From an uncultured Planktomarina sp. (GTDB taxonomy: Bacteria > Pseudomonadota > Alphaproteobacteria > Rhodobacterales > Rhodobacteraceae): 64,000 nt of DNA. A model generated the notes under the pieces. That model saw only the letters and a list, made by a program, of their open reading frames with translations, searched no databases and was not told the DNA's origin. The DNA is taken from assembly GCA_943788425.1 (NCBI GenBank), contig CALSQF010000006.1, forward strand, positions 1 through 64,000, given 5' to 3'. A program made the position numbers and the translations under genes. Below, piece by piece: positions 17,957 through 29,059 of this stretch (position 1 is its first letter; the number at the start of each line of letters is the position of its first letter).

Positions 17957-19305
17957 AAGACATTCAAGAGCTCAAAGACTTGAACGCACGGCAGATATGG
18001 CACCCGATGGGTCATCCGGGTGATTTGCAAGCCAATGCCCCGACCATCATTGACCGTGCCGAAGGCGTGCGCATCACTGACATTGATGGCCACGAAACAA
18101 TTGACGCCGTCGGAGGTCTCTGGTGCGCCAATCTGGGCTATTCCAACGACGTGGTAAAACAGGCAATCTCAGACCAATTGTCCAAGCTTCCCTATTATTC
18201 TGCCTTCGCCGGCACCAGCAACGCTCCTGCGATTGAAGCGGCGGAGACGGTGGTGAATTTCTTCAAACCAGATGGTATGGCACGGGCATTTTTCACCTCT
18301 GGCGGCTCTGACTCGGTGGAAACCGCCTTGCGGTTATCGCGCCAATATCATCGCTTGCGCGGTCAACCACAGCGGATCAAATTTCTCAGCCTCAAGAAAG
18401 GCTATCACGGCACGCATTTTGGCGGCGCCTCTGTAAATGGCAATGCTCGGTTCAGGACGGCCTATGAGCCCTTGCTACCGGGCTGTTATCACCTGCCCTC
18501 ACCCTACAGCTATCGCAATCCATTCAATGAGAGCGATCCGGCCAAATTGGCGCAATTGGTGGCTCAAGCCATGGAAGATGAAATCTTGTTCCAAGATCCT
18601 TCCACGATTGCCGCTTTCATTCTGGAGCCGATCCAGGGCGCAGGCGGGGTGATCGTCTATCATGAGAGCTTCATGAGATTGGCGCGGGATATTTGCGACA
18701 AATATGGCATCTTGATGATCTCAGATGAGGTGATCACTGGCTTCGGTCGTACCGGCGATTGGTCTGGCGCGCGTCATTGGGGCGTGCAACCTGACATGAT
18801 GACCACAGCCAAGGGCATTACGTCCGCCTATTTCCCTGTTGGAGCCACTTTATTGAATGCCAAAGTGGCAGAGACCTTTGAAAGCGATCAATCCGGTGAG
18901 GGTGGAATTTTTCATGGCTATACCTACTCGGCTCACCCTGTGGGCATGGCGGCGGTTAATGCCTGTTTGAGCGAGACGGTGCGGCTGAACCTAAAGAGCA
19001 ATGCCGCAGCCCGGGGCACCCAGCTCCATAACGGATTGAAAACCCTGCAAGAGGAATTTGACATTATCGGCGATGTGCGCGGCGGACATGGGTTGATGGC
19101 CGCGGTTGAGTTGGTCTCTGATCGGGATGCAAAAACTCCAATGGACATGCCCAGCCTCAAACGCGCCCATAAAGCCTGCTATCAATCTGGCACGATGGTG
19201 CGTATGGGCGGCAACAATCTTTTGATGTCCCCACCCCTGACGCTAACAGAGGCAGATGTGTCAAAAATCTTGGATGATCTTCGCGTTGGTCTCAAAGCCA
19301 TCTAA
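17953..19305 (+). CDS. Class III PLP-dependent aminotransferase
   Basis: A 450-residue omega-aminotransferase. It has the FTSGGSDSVETALRLSRQYH segment near 115, KKGYHGTHFGG near 155, the SDEVITGFGRTG aspartate near 255 and the PLP lysine in TTAKGITSAYFP near 285. It is translationally coupled to allA. Members act on beta-alanine, taurine, GABA or similar amines with pyruvate, and the sequence alone does not settle the donor. Unlike the tpa-like gene at 238, this one is intact and could in principle give partial functional backup. Confidence 0.85.
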   Translation: MKDIQELKDLNARQIWHPMGHPGDLQANAPTIIDRAEGVRITDIDGHETIDAVGGLWCANLGYSNDVVKQAISDQLSKLPYYSAFAGTSNAPAIEAAETVVNFFKPDGMARAFFTSGGSDSVETALRLSRQYHRLRGQPQRIKFLSLKKGYHGTHFGGASVNGNARFRTAYEPLLPGCYHLPSPYSYRNPFNESDPAKLAQLVAQAMEDEILFQDPSTIAAFILEPIQGAGGVIVYHESFMRLARDICDKYGILMISDEVITGFGRTGDWSGARHWGVQPDMMTTAKGITSAYFPVGATLLNAKVAETFESDQSGEGGIFHGYTYSAHPVGMAAVNACLSETVRLNLKSNAAARGTQLHNGLKTLQEEFDIIGDVRGGHGLMAAVELVSDRDAKTPMDMPSLKRAHKACYQSGTMVRMGGNNLLMSPPLTLTEADVSKILDDLRVGLKAI

Positions 19306-19312
19306 ACGGTCA

Positions 19313-19338
19313 GCGGGACGGTTTGAACGCCGTCCCGC
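19313..19338. terminator. Hairpin between convergent genes
   Basis: GCGGGACGG pairs perfectly with CCGTCCCGC across an 8-base loop in the gap between the aminotransferase and the convergent hyuAB gene. There is no clear T-run on either strand, so it may be a weak or Rho-assisted shared terminator. Confidence 0.45.
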
Positions 19339-19442
19339 ATCGGGCAAAATTTCGACATCATCGCAAGCGAATGTGATACTTTGGCGGCATGTCTTTCGGA
19401 AGGGTATTGCATAATTCAATACCTTAACGGTTGCCCCTGCGC

Positions 19443-22400
19443 TTAAGCTTTGCCCCAACCGCCACCCCCAGGGGTTGCCAATCCGAAAATGGACCCTGCT
19501 GGCAGATCAATCTCATCGTTTCCTTGCAACGCGATCTGCCGACCATCCGGCAATTCCGCCCAATTTTCACCGGTGACGCCCGTACCACCTCCCGCGGCTC
19601 CAAACGGCGGGACGGTCCGGTGAGAGCATAGGGTTGTCACTGTCACATCCGTTAAAAACTCCAAGCGCCGCAGGGCCCCGTGCCCACCGTGATACGCGCC
19701 AGCGCCCCCCGATCCCCGCCGAATGGCAAAGCTTCGCAAGCGCACAGGAAAACGGCCTTCCAAAATCTCAGGATCCGTCATTTTCGTGTTGGTCATATGA
19801 GTTTGCACCGCATCACAGCCGTGAAATCCCGGCCCAGCGCCCGTGCCGCCAGCAATGGTTTCATAATTTTGAAACTCCGCATTGCCCCAGACAAAATTAT
19901 TCATAGTGCCTTGGCTGCCAGCCATAATGCCCAGCGCCCCAATGAGGGCGTTGCAGGCCGCTTGACTGACTTCTGTGTTGCCTGCAATCACCGCAGCCGG
20001 ATAGGCCGGGTTGAGCATGGAATTTTCTGGCACGATAATATCCAGCGGCTTGAGACAGCCCTCATTTAGCGGGATATTTTTTCCAACCATCATACGGAAT
20101 ACATACAGCACCACCGCCCGTGAAACCGCAAAAGGCGCGTTGTAATTGCCTGGATGCTGCGCACTGGTGCCCGTGAAATCGACGCAGGCCCGACCAGAGG
20201 CATGATCAATTTTTACGGAGACTTTGATCTGTTGGCCGGTGTCCATAGGATAGACAAAGCTTCCGTCCTTTAGATCCGCGATCACTGCGCGTACACTCTG
20301 CTCCGCATTGTCCTGCACATGCCGCATATAGGCCGTGACTGCCGCCGCCCCATAGCTGTCTACCATGCGCAACAATTCGCGCCGTCCCGTTTCATTGGCG
20401 GCAATCTGCGCTTTGAGATCGGCCATATTTTGCAAAATATTGCGACAGGGGTATCTGCCCGACGACAAAACGTCGATGGCCGCGCTTTCGCATAGGGTTC
20501 CAGCGCGGACCAATTGCACATTGTCAATCAGAACCCCCTCTTCCTCGATATGCTGGCTGTCGGGGGGCGCGGATCCTGGCGTGCGGCCGCCGATATCCGC
20601 ATGATGCCCACGCGAACCGAGCCAATAGGCCGGTTTGCCCGCAACAAAAACGGGCGTGACAACGGTGACATCTGGCAAATGCGTGCCACCATTGTAAGGG
20701 GAGTTCAGCATAAAGGCATCGCCCTCTGCAATCGACGGGTTTTGCTGCATGACTGTTTTGATGCTGTCCGACATGGAGCCCAAATGCACCGGCACATGCG
20801 GCGCATTGGCTACCAAATCCCCTTGCCCGTCAAAAATGGCACAGGAAAAATCAAACCGCTCTTTGATATTTACCGACCAGCTTGTGTTGGCCAATGTTGC
20901 GCCCATTTGGTCCGCAATAGACATAAAGCGGTTTGACATCACCTCCAGAAGGATCGGATCTGCCTTCGTGCTGGCCAGATCGCGTGGCCTACGGGCAATA
21001 TGCTCCAAGATCAAATTTCCCAGCGCGTCTTGCCGCGCTTGCCAGCCCGGCTCGACCACATTGGTTCCGGTGGGTTCAATGATTATGGCCGGACCCGAGA
21101 TCACCTGATCGTTCCGCAAAAGGCCGCGATCATAGACTTGGGTCTCATGCCAGGTTTTGCGGTACAGCGTGCTTTCACCAACAGGCACGCCGGCACCAAA
21201 ATTCTGGGATGGGGTTGCCGCATGCGTCATCTCGCCAATAGCCTCAACACTGAGCATCTCATATTGCAGCTTGCGATCGGGCGAGGCAAAGCCAAAGCGC
21301 GCCATATGCGCGGCCTCAAAGTCCTCAACCATTTTTTGTTGCCCGCCGTAGGCGACGCCCAAAGATTGATGAGATCCCTCGTAGCGCAGATGCGCAGTGA
21401 TTTCGAGCCGCGGGTCAGTGATGCCCTGACTAAGCAATTCCGCCCGTGCGGCCTCTTGCAATATTGCCAACCGCGCCGACACCTGATCGGCGTCCGATAG
21501 ATCGCAATCTAACTGCCCTTCTCGCAGACAGCGCACATCAGCCAGCCCCATGCCATAGGCGGAGAGGACACCGGCAAAAGGATGGACCATCACCCGCGAC
21601 ATGCCCAGGGCTTCGGCCACCAAACAGGCATGCTGCCCTCCCGCCCCACCAAAGCTCTGAAGCGTATAGGACGTGATGTCATGGCCGCGCTCGACGCTAA
21701 TTTTCTTGATCGCATTGGCCATATTCTGCACGGCAATATCCAAAAAGCCCTGCGCCATATCTTCTGTCGTCCCCTCCAAACCATGCTGTGCCGCCAAGGC
21801 TTCGATTCTTGCGACAGCCGCCTGCGCATCCAAGGGCAATGTGCCGGATGCACCAAAAACAGCGGGAAAATAATCCGCAGAAAGCGCGCCCAAGATCACA
21901 TTGCAATCCGTGACAGTTAAAGGCCCACCGCGGCGGTAGCTGGCCGGGCCAGGATCAGCGCCGGCACTTTCCGGTCCCACTTGGAACCGGCCATCGCGGT
22001 AGCTACAAATTGAGCCACCACCGGCCGCCACCGTATGGATATCCATCATCGGTGCCCGCATGCGCACACCGGCCACTTCGGTCTCAAAACTGCGCTCAAA
22101 TTTGCCGGCAAAATGACTAACATCGGTGGAGGTGCCGCCCATGTCAAAGCCAATCAGCTGATCAAACCCTGCTTGTTGGCCGGTTTGCACCATGCCGACA
22201 ATGCCGCCTGCGGGACCAGATAGAATGGCATCTTTGCCTTGGAACTTTTGCGCATCGGTCAGCCCGCCGTTCGACTGCATAAACATCAATGCTTTGCAAT
22301 TTCCACCGACATTCAATGCCCCCGCCACCTGATCCACATAGCGCCGCAAGATTGGAGACAGATATGCGTCCACCACGGTGGTATCACCGCGCCCAACCAA

Positions 22401-22988
22401 CTTTGCCAGGCCAGACACCTCATGAGAGGTCGAAACTTGTGAAAAGCCAAGCTCGGCGGCCAGTCGTGCCAATTGCTGCTCATGAACAGGATTCAGATAG
22501 GCATGCAGCAGCGCAATTGCGATGGACTGCACCCCCGCCGCACGGGCCGCTTCCATATCGGCGCGGGCGCGGGAAAGCTCCAAGGACGTGAGAACTCTAC
22601 CCGCTGCATCCAGGCGCTCTGAAACCTCTACAACGGTGTCATAGAGCAGTTCTGGTCGCGAAATTTGCATGGCAAATAAATCGGGGCGGGTCTGATACCC
22701 GATTTCAAGTAGATCACCAAAGCCCTCGGTGATCATCAAAAGCACTCTTGCGCCCTTACGTTCCAACAAGGCATTGGTGGCCACAGTTGTGCCCATCTTC
22801 ACCGCCGCAATATCAGCCGCCTCCAGATCTGTATCGGCGAGTATATGGCGGATTCCAGCGACAGCCGCATCTTTATATTGCTCTGGGTTTTCGGACAAAA
22901 GCTTGTGACTATGAAGCGCACCGCTGGGATCTTGTGCCACGATATCCGTGAACGTGCCCCCGCGATCGACCCAAAATTCCCATGCCAT
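19443..22988 (-). CDS. Fused HyuA-HyuB hydantoinase/oxoprolinase
   Basis: An 1181-residue ATP-dependent amidohydrolase. The N-terminal HyuA half starts with the ATP-binding [14 protein letters not shown] motif and contains [10 protein letters not shown] and SFGGAGGQH; the HyuB half begins near residue 640 ([20 protein letters not shown]). The A-B order and length are those of 5-oxoprolinase-type enzymes, which open 5-oxoproline, N-methylhydantoin or related rings. ATG 22988 was chosen over the upstream ATG 23042 because AGGAGGAG precedes it and the family starts here. Convergent allA and an aminotransferase suggest nitrogen-ring salvage. The exact ring substrate is open. Confidence 0.9.
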   Translation of the reverse strand: MAWEFWVDRGGTFTDIVAQDPSGALHSHKLLSENPEQYKDAAVAGIRHILADTDLEAADIAAVKMGTTVATNALLERKGARVLLMITEGFGDLLEIGYQTRPDLFAMQISRPELLYDTVVEVSERLDAAGRVLTSLELSRARADMEAARAAGVQSIAIALLHAYLNPVHEQQLARLAAELGFSQVSTSHEVSGLAKLVGRGDTTVVDAYLSPILRRYVDQVAGALNVGGNCKALMFMQSNGGLTDAQKFQGKDAILSGPAGGIVGMVQTGQQAGFDQLIGFDMGGTSTDVSHFAGKFERSFETEVAGVRMRAPMMDIHTVAAGGGSICSYRDGRFQVGPESAGADPGPASYRRGGPLTVTDCNVILGALSADYFPAVFGASGTLPLDAQAAVARIEALAAQHGLEGTTEDMAQGFLDIAVQNMANAIKKISVERGHDITSYTLQSFGGAGGQHACLVAEALGMSRVMVHPFAGVLSAYGMGLADVRCLREGQLDCDLSDADQVSARLAILQEAARAELLSQGITDPRLEITAHLRYEGSHQSLGVAYGGQQKMVEDFEAAHMARFGFASPDRKLQYEMLSVEAIGEMTHAATPSQNFGAGVPVGESTLYRKTWHETQVYDRGLLRNDQVISGPAIIIEPTGTNVVEPGWQARQDALGNLILEHIARRPRDLASTKADPILLEVMSNRFMSIADQMGATLANTSWSVNIKERFDFSCAIFDGQGDLVANAPHVPVHLGSMSDSIKTVMQQNPSIAEGDAFMLNSPYNGGTHLPDVTVVTPVFVAGKPAYWLGSRGHHADIGGRTPGSAPPDSQHIEEEGVLIDNVQLVRAGTLCESAAIDVLSSGRYPCRNILQNMADLKAQIAANETGRRELLRMVDSYGAAAVTAYMRHVQDNAEQSVRAVIADLKDGSFVYPMDTGQQIKVSVKIDHASGRACVDFTGTSAQHPGNYNAPFAVSRAVVLYVFRMMVGKNIPLNEGCLKPLDIIVPENSMLNPAYPAAVIAGNTEVSQAACNALIGALGIMAGSQGTMNNFVWGNAEFQNYETIAGGTGAGPGFHGCDAVQTHMTNTKMTDPEILEGRFPVRLRSFAIRRGSGGAGAYHGGHGALRRLEFLTDVTVTTLCSHRTVPPFGAAGGGTGVTGENWAELPDGRQIALQGNDEIDLPAGSIFGLATPGGGGWGKA

Positions 22989-23083
22989 TGTCTGCTCCTC
23001 CTGTCTGTTTTGCACAAAGGCTGCAAACGCCGGTGGGGTCAAGAGGAGGATACCTAAAATGCAGCCGTTTGCTTTTCACATAA

Positions 23084-23095
23084 ATTGTTCACAAT
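23084..23095. promoter_or_regulatory. Candidate operator upstream of hyuAB
   Basis: ATTGT-TC-ACAAT is a perfect inverted repeat with a 2-base spacer, about 95 bases before the hyuAB start and in front of the RTX pseudogene on the other strand. Its TTGT..ACAA core is like operators of FCD-class GntR regulators. No local regulator gene is adjacent. Confidence 0.3.
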
Positions 23096-23167
23096 CGAAT
23101 TCCGGCAATAAGATTTCATTAATTTTTACCTGTGAGAAAGCCCAAAAGCGCATTTCGGAGACCAGTC

Positions 23168-24953
23168 GTGGGAAGCTTTCAGTATAACGGGGCAATTTCA
23201 GGATCCATCCTGAACACCCCGCTTGGGGATGCGCGATTTTAGGAACATAACGGGCAGATTACCCTGGCTAGCGATGGTGGGCAGGGCGTTGTGACTCTCA
23301 CAGCCGCCCTGGCCCACAGCGCCCCAGTTTCTGCCTATGCGCCATCGCAAAATGTCACCCTTGGCGGGCGGACGATCACAATTTCAGATCGAGATTTAGC
23401 CGCAGTTTTGACCAGCAGATCCGACAGTTCTTTAAGCCTTCATTCGGGCAACACAGGTCGATATTCAGACCGCCTTGAAGCGATGCACATGCAAACCGAC
23501 AGCACCAGCCTTGTCGTGCTCGCAGACAGCACGGGCAATGGGCTGGCCACGTTTCAAGTCGCCAGGGACGGGACAATGGTGGAGCAAACCAACTGGCCAC
23601 CCAGCAAGCCGCATTCACCGATCAAATTTCCGCGCTGAGCGTTGTGACCCGGGGGAGCGACAGCTTCCTTCTAGCCGCCTCCGCCAGCAATTATAGCATC
23701 ACCGCCTATGCGGTCTCATCCAACGGCACGCTGTCGCCCGCCTCCACTCTGGGCGCACAACAATTTCTGCCCATTGCCACACCGCAGGATATGGCCACCG
23801 TGTCATTCCAAGGACAAAGCTATGTTGTGCTGGCCAGTGCGGGCATAGGATCGCTAACCGTCCTGACACTGGATTCTTCGGGGATCTTATCTCCAGTGGA
23901 TCAGGTCACAGACAGCCTCAATACGCGGTTCCAGGGGGCGCAAATACTGGAGACCTTCACCCATCAAGGAGGTGCCTATGTCATTGCAGCTGGGCAAGAC
24001 AACGGCCTGTCATTGCTCCGGTTTTTGGACGATGGGCAGCTTGTCCACCTGGACACCATCGCAGATCAACTCAACATGCCGATCAGCAGCATTGCGTATA
24101 TCTATGTCGACATCATTGGAGGCGATGTTCAGCTGTTCACAGTCTCTGGCTCAGAGGCCGGCATAGGTCACTTCACCCTCAACCTCAGCACAACCGCCAG
24201 CGCACAGGCCGATGTTTTGTTTGCCAAGAATGCCGGGCAAGCCCTCAATGGCGGCGGCGGAGATGACCTACTGCGCGACGGGGCGGGAATGGATCAGCTG
24301 ACAGGCGGAACTGGAGCGGACACATTCATGCTCGTGGGGGATGGCGCCACCGATCGCATCACCGATTTTGAGCTGGGGCAGGATCGCTTGGACCTGTCCC
24401 ATTGGAGCGGCTTCACCCATGTTCAACAATTGACAGTGACCAGCACAGCGACCGGTGCAATATTAAATTTCAGCAATGAACAGCTGGTAGTGGAGAGCGC
24501 CGATGGCCGAAGCCTGTCAGCCACAGATTTCACCAACGCAAATGTCATCGCCCTGCAGCAAACAGATCTTAGCGCCACCCTTGCGGCCGATACAAATTTT
24601 ACGATCTCGCACCAAGCACTCGTCACCTCCCTGACAGGCCAACAAAATTGGATGGTTCAAACCCACGCGTCTGCGGCGGTAAATTCCGCGCAGCAAGTGG
24701 CAGGCCAAACTGTGGCCGCAGCCAGCACCGACAGCTTTGTTTTGCCGCGCAAGGCGTTCCGCTTGCCACCGAGCTTGAGGCCACCATTGACACAGTTGCA
24801 CTGCATGCCATCCAGGAGCGGGTCGATGATGGCACTGGACGAGCACCCACCGCTAATCCCTCTCAAACAACCCTGATCAGCGCCGCCGCTGAATTTCGCA
24901 TTACCAATTATGGCGCGACAGACACCGATGAGTTTTTGTTTCTCCAAAGCTAA
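23168..24953 (+). pseudogene. Decayed secreted RTX/beta-propeller protein
   Basis: A once-continuous protein of about 590 residues is broken three times. GTG 23168 has GGAG upstream. An in-frame TAG is at 23240-23242. A -1 shift at about 23590 joins MVEQT to QLATQQAAFTDQ in the next frame. A second -1 shift near 24753 joins DSFVLPRK to VPLATELEATIDT and the end LFLQS. The middle is a repetitive propeller-like region (VVLASAGIGSLTVLTLDSSG and similar). A short RTX calcium-binding stretch lies near 24250-24330 (GGGGDDLLRDG, GGTGADTF). Type I secretion is expected for intact relatives. Both shifts look like loss of one base from a short C or G run. Function is unknown. Confidence 0.8.
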
Positions 24954-24971
24954 AGATCAATGGTACGGATC

Positions 24972-25646
24972 CTAAATCGCGGCGCGGATTGCGCGAATAT
25001 TTTCACCATATGGTGCAGGATTTGACACGGAGCCACCTTTGAATACAGCCGACCCTGCCACCAAGACATCCGCCCCGGCACGAACCAAACCTGGCGCGGT
25101 CAGAGGTGTCACACCGCCGTCAATCTCAATATGAATGGGCCGATCACCAATCATAGCCCGCAATTGCGCCACTTTGCTTTCCAATGGAATAAACGACTGC
25201 CCTCCAAAACCAGGGTTCACAGTCATCACACAGACCAAATCCGTAATATCGAGCAAATGCTCAACCGCGCTGGCCGGCGTGCCAGGATTAAGCGCCACCC
25301 CGGCCTTTGCGCCATTGGCGCGGATCGCTTGCAGGCTGCGGTGAATATGCGCCCCAGCTTCGACATGGGCGGTAATGACATCCGCACCGGCCGCAGCAAA
25401 TGCTTCGATGTAGGGATCAACCGGGGTAATCATCAAATGCACATCCATCACCGTTTTGATATGCGGCCGGATTGCGGCGCAGGTCGCGGGGCCAAATGTG
25501 ATATTTGGCACAAAATGCCCATCCATGACGTCAACATGAATCCAATCGGCACCTTCCGCTTCAACACAGCGAATTTCTTTTCCAAAATTGGCAAAATCGG
25601 CAGAAAGGATTGAGGGGGCAATTTTTACGGATCGGTCGAAAGACAT
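24972..25646 (-). CDS. rpe: Ribulose-phosphate 3-epimerase
   Basis: A 224-residue TIM-barrel epimerase interconverting ribulose 5-phosphate and xylulose 5-phosphate. [15 protein letters not shown] is at the N-terminus, the metal/catalytic segment [12 protein letters not shown] near 35, [10 protein letters not shown] near 70, [10 protein letters not shown] near 140 and EIDGGV near 178. ATG 25646 is chosen over the upstream ATG 25694 because the conserved family start is here. It is divergent from deoC and serves the pentose-phosphate pathway. Confidence 0.95.
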   Translation of the reverse strand: MSFDRSVKIAPSILSADFANFGKEIRCVEAEGADWIHVDVMDGHFVPNITFGPATCAAIRPHIKTVMDVHLMITPVDPYIEAFAAAGADVITAHVEAGAHIHRSLQAIRANGAKAGVALNPGTPASAVEHLLDITDLVCVMTVNPGFGGQSFIPLESKVAQLRAMIGDRPIHIEIDGGVTPLTAPGLVRAGADVLVAGSAVFKGGSVSNPAPYGENIRAIRAAI

Positions 25647-25748
25647 GGGCTTACCTTTATATCGTTTCGCAGCAATTATCGTGGCAGGCGGCAATTGTCA
25701 CGCGCTAGAATGCTTGAAATGCGGTGCAATCCCATGCACACAGGTTCT

Positions 25749-26735
25749 ATGGGACACACGACACCGACAGTAACACAATTGCCTCTTACGCTCGAGCCTC
25801 GCAATCCGGGATTGCCCCTTGATTTGGATTGGGCACTTTCCGTTCAGGCCAATACCTCCGCCATTGAAAGGCGCTGCGCCAGCCTGCCCGGACGGCGCTC
25901 TGTCAAAAAAGATCATCAAGCCGCTTGGCTCGCGCGCGCCATCAGCTGCATTGATCTCACCACCCTGTCAGGCGATGACACTGCGGGCCGGGTCAAACGC
26001 CTCTGCGTCAAAGCCCGCCAGCCGGTACGGCAAGATATTTTGCAACAGATCGGCTTGCCACATCTGACCACCGGAGCGGTCTGTGTTTACCATGATATGA
26101 TTGAGACCGCAGTGACCGCATTACAGGGCAGCGGCATTCCCGTAGCAGCCGTCAGTACAGGCTTCCCCGCGGGCCTATCACCGCTGCATCTTCGAATTGA
26201 GGAAATCCGCGAAAGCGTAACAGCTGGTGCCTCTGAAATTGATATCGTCATCTCTCGGCGGCATGTTTTGACGCAAAATTGGCAAGCACTCTACGATGAA
26301 ATGGCAGCATTCAGATCTGCCTGCGGCGATGCGCATGTGAAAGCAATTCTCGCGACCGGTGAGCTTGGCAGCCTGCGCAATGTCGGGCGTGCCAGTTTAA
26401 TCTGCATGATGGCCGGAGCCGATTTCATCAAAACCTCGACCGGTAAAGAAAGCGTCAATGCAACCCTGCCGGTGACGTTGGTCATGCTACGCGCGATCCG
26501 TGCCTATTATAATCGCACAGGATTTCGTGTCGGCTATAAACCAGCGGGCGGAATATCGAAGGCAAAAGATGCCATTACCTATCTGGCTTTGATCAAGGAA
26601 GAACTGGGCGACCGCTGGTTACGCCCTGATCTGTTTCGGTTTGGCGCCTCCTCGCTGCTGGGTGATATCGAACGGCAACTCGAACATCATCTCACTGGCG
26701 GATATTCTGCCAATCACCGCCACCCGATTGGATAA
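25749..26735 (+). CDS. deoC: Deoxyribose-phosphate aldolase
   Basis: About 328 residues, of the longer alphaproteobacterial DeoC type. The Schiff-base lysine is in DFIKTSTGKES near residue 227, and the second lysine is in GYKPAGG near 260. It cleaves 2-deoxyribose 5-phosphate to glyceraldehyde 3-phosphate and acetaldehyde. The start is uncertain: ATG 25749 (MGHTTPTV) or ATG 25734 best fit the family; the open frame reaches 25695. The aldehyde dehydrogenase follows after 4 bases and should remove acetaldehyde. Confidence 0.93.
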   Translation: MGHTTPTVTQLPLTLEPRNPGLPLDLDWALSVQANTSAIERRCASLPGRRSVKKDHQAAWLARAISCIDLTTLSGDDTAGRVKRLCVKARQPVRQDILQQIGLPHLTTGAVCVYHDMIETAVTALQGSGIPVAAVSTGFPAGLSPLHLRIEEIRESVTAGASEIDIVISRRHVLTQNWQALYDEMAAFRSACGDAHVKAILATGELGSLRNVGRASLICMMAGADFIKTSTGKESVNATLPVTLVMLRAIRAYYNRTGFRVGYKPAGGISKAKDAITYLALIKEELGDRWLRPDLFRFGASSLLGDIERQLEHHLTGGYSANHRHPIG

Positions 26736-26739
26736 TCCG

Positions 26740-29052
26740 ATGAGTATAGAAACAATTTTTGACACAATGGAGTATGGCACAGCCCCTGAAGATCGCAGCG
26801 TGGCGCTTCGGTGGATTGCCGATCGCGGCGGCCTTTTGGGCCCTTATGTCAATGGCGCCTTCTCCCCCGGGAGAGATGATCTCGCGATCTGCAATCCTGC
26901 CACGGGCGAGAAGCTTGCAGGAATTAGCCTTTGTACAAAAGATGAGGTGACAGAGGCGGTGCGAAGCGCCAGAGCCGCACAACCAGGCTGGCAAACCGCA
27001 GGAGGACCAGCCCGCGCGCGCGTGCTTTATGCGCTCGCACGTTTGATGCAAAAACACGCAAGATTGCTCGCCGTGATGGAATCTTTGGACAATGGCAAAC
27101 CCATCCGTGAAAGCCGGGATATTGATATTCCCCTGGCCATTCGACATTTTTACCATCACGCAGGCCACGCACAATTGATGCCCTCGGCCCTTTCCGATCG
27201 CGTAGCTTTAGGCGTCTGTGGACAAATTATCCCATGGAATTTTCCGCTGCTCATGCTCGCGTGGAAAATCGCTCCCGCTTTGGCGATGGGCAATACAGTT
27301 GTCCTTAAGCCCGCCGAATATACGCCAATGACAGCCATGATCTTTGCCGATCTTTGCAGCCAGGCCGGCGTGCCCCCGGGTGTGGTGAATATCGTGACAG
27401 GGGACGGCAGCACAGGTGCCGCGCTGGTCGATGCGAATGTGGACAAAATCGCCTTCACCGGCTCAACCTCAGTCGGACGGCAAATTCAAAAAGCAACCGC
27501 TGGGAGCGGCAAATCCCTCACCCTCGAATTGGGCGGGAAATCACCCTATATCGTCTTTGATGATGCCGATATCGACAGCGCCATCGAAGGGCTCGTAGAT
27601 GCAATTTGGTTTAACCAAGGCCAAGTATGCTGCGCCGGATCACGCCTGCTTGTTCATGAAGCCATTGCGGATGATTTTCACAATCGCCTCAAAACCCGCA
27701 TGGACAAATTAAGGATCGGCGACCCACTGGACAAATCTATAGATGTGGGCGCAATTGTTGATCCTATTCAGCTGCGACAAATCGGTAAGCTGGTGGAGGG
27801 CAGTACAGCTGGGCAGACCTATCATGCGCAAACGCCAGTACCGGAGGGCTGTTTTTACCCGCCCACTTTGATCACCGGTTTGCATCCAGCCGACAGGCTT
27901 ATGCAGGAAGAGATATTTGGCCCTGTATTGGTCTCGACCACCTTTCGCACCCCGGCGGAGGCTGTGGAAATTGCCAATAACACCAAATACGGCTTGGCAG
28001 CGACGCTCTGGACGGAAAACATCAATCTTGCGCTCGAGATCGCGCCCAAGCTCGTCGCCGGTGTGGTCTGGGTCAATGCAACAAACCTATTTGACGCTGC
28101 GGCCGGTTTTGGCGGCACGCGCGAAAGTGGCTTTGGCCGGGAAGGCGGCTGGGAAGGTTTACAAGCCTATAGCAAGCCAGCCAATCCCTTGGCCGAACCA
28201 ACCCACATCACAGCGTTCACCGGGCAAGGCGCCGCTGCAGAGGATATCGACCGAACCGCGAAACTTTTTATCGGCGGCAAACAAGCCCGACCAGATGGGG
28301 GCTATAGCCAAGCGATTTTTAGTCCCAAAGGGAAATTGCTCGGCCATGCGCCCATCGCGAATCGCAAGGACATCCGCAACGCGGTGCAAGCACAATTGGC
28401 ATGCAGCTGGGGCAAAACAACCGGTCACTTGCGGGCACAGATTCTCTATTACATCGCTGAAAATCTTGCCGCCCAAGCCAATAGGTTTGCGGAGTGCTTG
28501 GATGCCATGACGGGCTTGAGCGCAGGCGCTGAGGAAGTGCAGGTTGCGGTCGATATCTTGTTCACCTATGCAGCTTGGGCCGATAAATTTGAAGGTCAGG
28601 CCAAATCTGTACCAATGCGCGCTGTCGCTCTGGCCATGCGTGAACCCGTGGGGGCGATTGCCGCTCTTTGTTCAGATCAAAATCCACTTCTGGGCTTGGT
28701 CACACCCATGGCCGCGGCACTCAGCACTGGCAACTCAATAACCCTCTGCGCCAGCGCGCCTTTTCCCTTGGCAGCGACCGATTTCTACCACATCCTAGAA
28801 GCATCCGACGTGCCGGCAGGGGCTGTGAACATCCTCACAGGCCCCCAGGCCGACCTGGCACCTCATCTGGGCGCGCATATGGGGCTGGAAACTGTGTGGT
28901 GCTTGTCTGGGGCACCGCGCACTGAAGCGGTGCAAGCGCGCGCCAGCAGTAATATCAAACGCGTTTGGCAAGGGGCGGCACAAGACGATCACGCGAGTTG
29001 GCTTGATGCCGGCACCGAGATCAAAACTATCTGGATCCCCTACGGCGAGTGA
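26740..29052 (+). CDS. Double-domain aldehyde dehydrogenase
   Basis: A 770-residue protein with two aldehyde dehydrogenase units in tandem. The first (about residues 30-490) is complete, with the glutamate in LELGGKSPY and the catalytic cysteine in GQVCCAGSR near 298. The second (about 510-770) is shortened and has no matching cysteine region, so it is probably structural. This layout is known in deoC-linked dehydrogenases of Rhodobacterales. Acetaldehyde from DeoC is the likely substrate. It starts 4 bases after the deoC stop, so the two are one operon. Confidence 0.85.
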   Translation: MSIETIFDTMEYGTAPEDRSVALRWIADRGGLLGPYVNGAFSPGRDDLAICNPATGEKLAGISLCTKDEVTEAVRSARAAQPGWQTAGGPARARVLYALARLMQKHARLLAVMESLDNGKPIRESRDIDIPLAIRHFYHHAGHAQLMPSALSDRVALGVCGQIIPWNFPLLMLAWKIAPALAMGNTVVLKPAEYTPMTAMIFADLCSQAGVPPGVVNIVTGDGSTGAALVDANVDKIAFTGSTSVGRQIQKATAGSGKSLTLELGGKSPYIVFDDADIDSAIEGLVDAIWFNQGQVCCAGSRLLVHEAIADDFHNRLKTRMDKLRIGDPLDKSIDVGAIVDPIQLRQIGKLVEGSTAGQTYHAQTPVPEGCFYPPTLITGLHPADRLMQEEIFGPVLVSTTFRTPAEAVEIANNTKYGLAATLWTENINLALEIAPKLVAGVVWVNATNLFDAAAGFGGTRESGFGREGGWEGLQAYSKPANPLAEPTHITAFTGQGAAAEDIDRTAKLFIGGKQARPDGGYSQAIFSPKGKLLGHAPIANRKDIRNAVQAQLACSWGKTTGHLRAQILYYIAENLAAQANRFAECLDAMTGLSAGAEEVQVAVDILFTYAAWADKFEGQAKSVPMRAVALAMREPVGAIAALCSDQNPLLGLVTPMAAALSTGNSITLCASAPFPLAATDFYHILEASDVPAGAVNILTGPQADLAPHLGAHMGLETVWCLSGAPRTEAVQARASSNIKRVWQGAAQDDHASWLDAGTEIKTIWIPYGE

Positions 29053-29059
29053 CGCTGCA

